This document shows positions 4,904 through 5,638 of a stretch of DNA of 5,638 bases, one piece after another (within the stretch, counting starts at the first letter, position 1; each line of letters opens with the position of its first letter). The position numbers and the translations under genes were made by a program. The notes below the pieces were generated by a model. That model saw only the letters and a program-made list of their open reading frames with translations, made no database searches and had not been told where the DNA came from. The stretch is from DAOSVX01 sp964447275 (lineage in GTDB: Bacteria > Bacillota_I > Bacilli_A > RF39 > UBA660): NCBI GenBank assembly GCA_964447275.1, contig CAYURI010000023.1:1-5638 (forward strand), read 5' to 3'.

Positions 4904-5578
4904 ATGGATACGCTGAACATTATTCTTGTCGACGATCACGAACTCTACCGCGTGGGTATCCGCACGGCAATTACCGGGACAAGCGGTTTTAAGGTAAACA
5001 TACAGGCGGAGGCCGAGTCGGGCGCGGATTTTTTTGCGTTACTCGCCGCCCAGCCCCTCCCCCAGATGGTGCTTCTGGACATTATCCTTCCCGACGTATC
5101 GGGAGTGGAGATAGCACGACGGCTGAAAGAAGAACATCCCGCAATAAAAATCATCATGCTCTCGTCGGAGGTGTCGGAAGAACTCATTACCGAGCTGCTG
5201 GACATAGGTGTGGACGGCTACTTGTGCAAGCTGGCCAAATCCAAAGACATTCAACGGGCCATAGCAACAGTGGCGGGAGGAATGTCCTATTACGGACGCA
5301 GCGTGGCCAGACTGATGTTCGACATTTACATGAAACAGCGTCATGGGGAACATGGCGCGAAAAAGAAAAAAATGCCGAAGACAAAATTAACGGATAAAGA
5401 AAAAGAAGTAATCAAACTGTTATCCGACGGATTAACCATTAAAGAAGTCGCCGATAGATTGCGGATAAGCCCGCGCACGGTAAATTCATATAAAAGCACT
5501 ATCCTCACCAAATTGGGTTTCTCGCATACCGTCGATCTGATCAAGTATGCCGTGAAAGAGGGACTGGCGGAGGTATAA
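4904..5578 (+). CDS. NarL/FixJ-family response regulator (receiver plus LuxR-type HTH)
   Basis: The gene encodes 224 residues from the chosen ATG at 4904. The receiver domain (about 4-120) has the acidic pair D10-D11 in L-V-D-D-H, phospho-acceptor D59 in L-L-D-I-I-L-P-D, the switch Ser87 in M-L-S-S, and the conserved K109 in G-Y-L-C-K. A Lys-rich linker (about 145-160) leads to a LuxR/GerE helix-turn-helix (161-222: L-T-D-K-E-K-E-V-I, then I-K-E-V-A-D-R-L-R-I-S-P-R-T-V-N-S-Y). It should be phosphorylated by the upstream kinase and bind DNA to control transcription; targets are not visible. The frame extends upstream to a TTG at 4859 and has another ATG at 4880. I chose 4904 because family members start a few residues before the I-L-V-D-D strand, and an A-rich stretch directly precedes it. 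The 4880 ATG would add eight residues. No clear terminator follows the TAA at 5576-5578. Confidence 0.95.
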   Translation: MDTLNIILVDDHELYRVGIRTAITGTSGFKVNIQAEAESGADFFALLAAQPLPQMVLLDIILPDVSGVEIARRLKEEHPAIKIIMLSSEVSEELITELLDIGVDGYLCKLAKSKDIQRAIATVAGGMSYYGRSVARLMFDIYMKQRHGEHGAKKKKMPKTKLTDKEKEVIKLLSDGLTIKEVADRLRISPRTVNSYKSTILTKLGFSHTVDLIKYAVKEGLAEV

Positions 5579-5638
5579 CTGCATTTTCTATTTTCGACCG
5601 ATGGCAAACCAATACATTTTGTTTACTGCCGTGCCAGT

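Noticed and set aside
5601..5638. Start of a further plus-strand gene (M-A-N-Q-Y-I-L-F-T-A-V-P)
   Set aside because: Only 12 codons are visible before the edge, with no promoter, ribosome site or recognisable motif; it may be real but cannot be supported here.
5579..5638. Terminator after the response regulator
   Set aside because: No inverted repeat with a T-run could be found in the 60 bases available.
1..5638. CRISPR array, tRNA, rRNA, insertion sequence or integrase
   Set aside because: The tandem repeats have 7-8-base units without spacers, no cloverleaf or rRNA-like stretch was seen, and no frame shows transposase or recombinase motifs.

Overview
The window looks like a piece of a Bacteroidetes (Bacteroidales-type) chromosome. 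The evidence is of three kinds. Two lipoprotein genes have Bacteroidetes-style signal peptides, one of them with a fimbrillin-like domain. A sensor kinase has the periplasmic-TPR architecture common in this phylum. Two promoter matches follow the Bacteroidetes TAnnTTTG form, and starts lack good Shine-Dalgarno sequences. Genus and species cannot be read from the window.

The layout is divergent around a spacer at about 2935-3119. Leftward on the minus strand there are, in order: a 64-residue Lys-rich hypothetical protein (2934-2740), a 62-residue short peptide with a conserved-looking C-terminus (2682-2494), a 611-residue lipoprotein made of a fimbrillin-like half and three lipocalin-like units (2387-552), and the N-terminal 95 residues of a second lipoprotein that runs off the left edge (286-1). 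All four could be one transcript from the promoter at 2952-2982, though palindromes and short tandem repeats in the spacers may separate them. Rightward on the plus strand are a TPR-containing sensor histidine kinase (3120-4826) and a NarL/FixJ-type response regulator (4904-5578), which form a plain two-component pair.

The spacers are unusually rich in repeats. There is a 7-base tandem repeat ahead of the left lipoprotein, an 8-base tandem repeat plus a 38-base palindrome ahead of the 611-residue lipoprotein, two palindromic hairpins between the two lipoprotein genes, and degenerate 7-base repeats between kinase and regulator. Two copies of a palindromic repeat also lie inside the short-peptide gene, where they are translated in two different frames.

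A plausible but untested reading is that the two-component system senses an envelope or peptide signal and controls the divergent cell-surface genes. No tRNA, rRNA, CRISPR array, transposase or integrase was seen.
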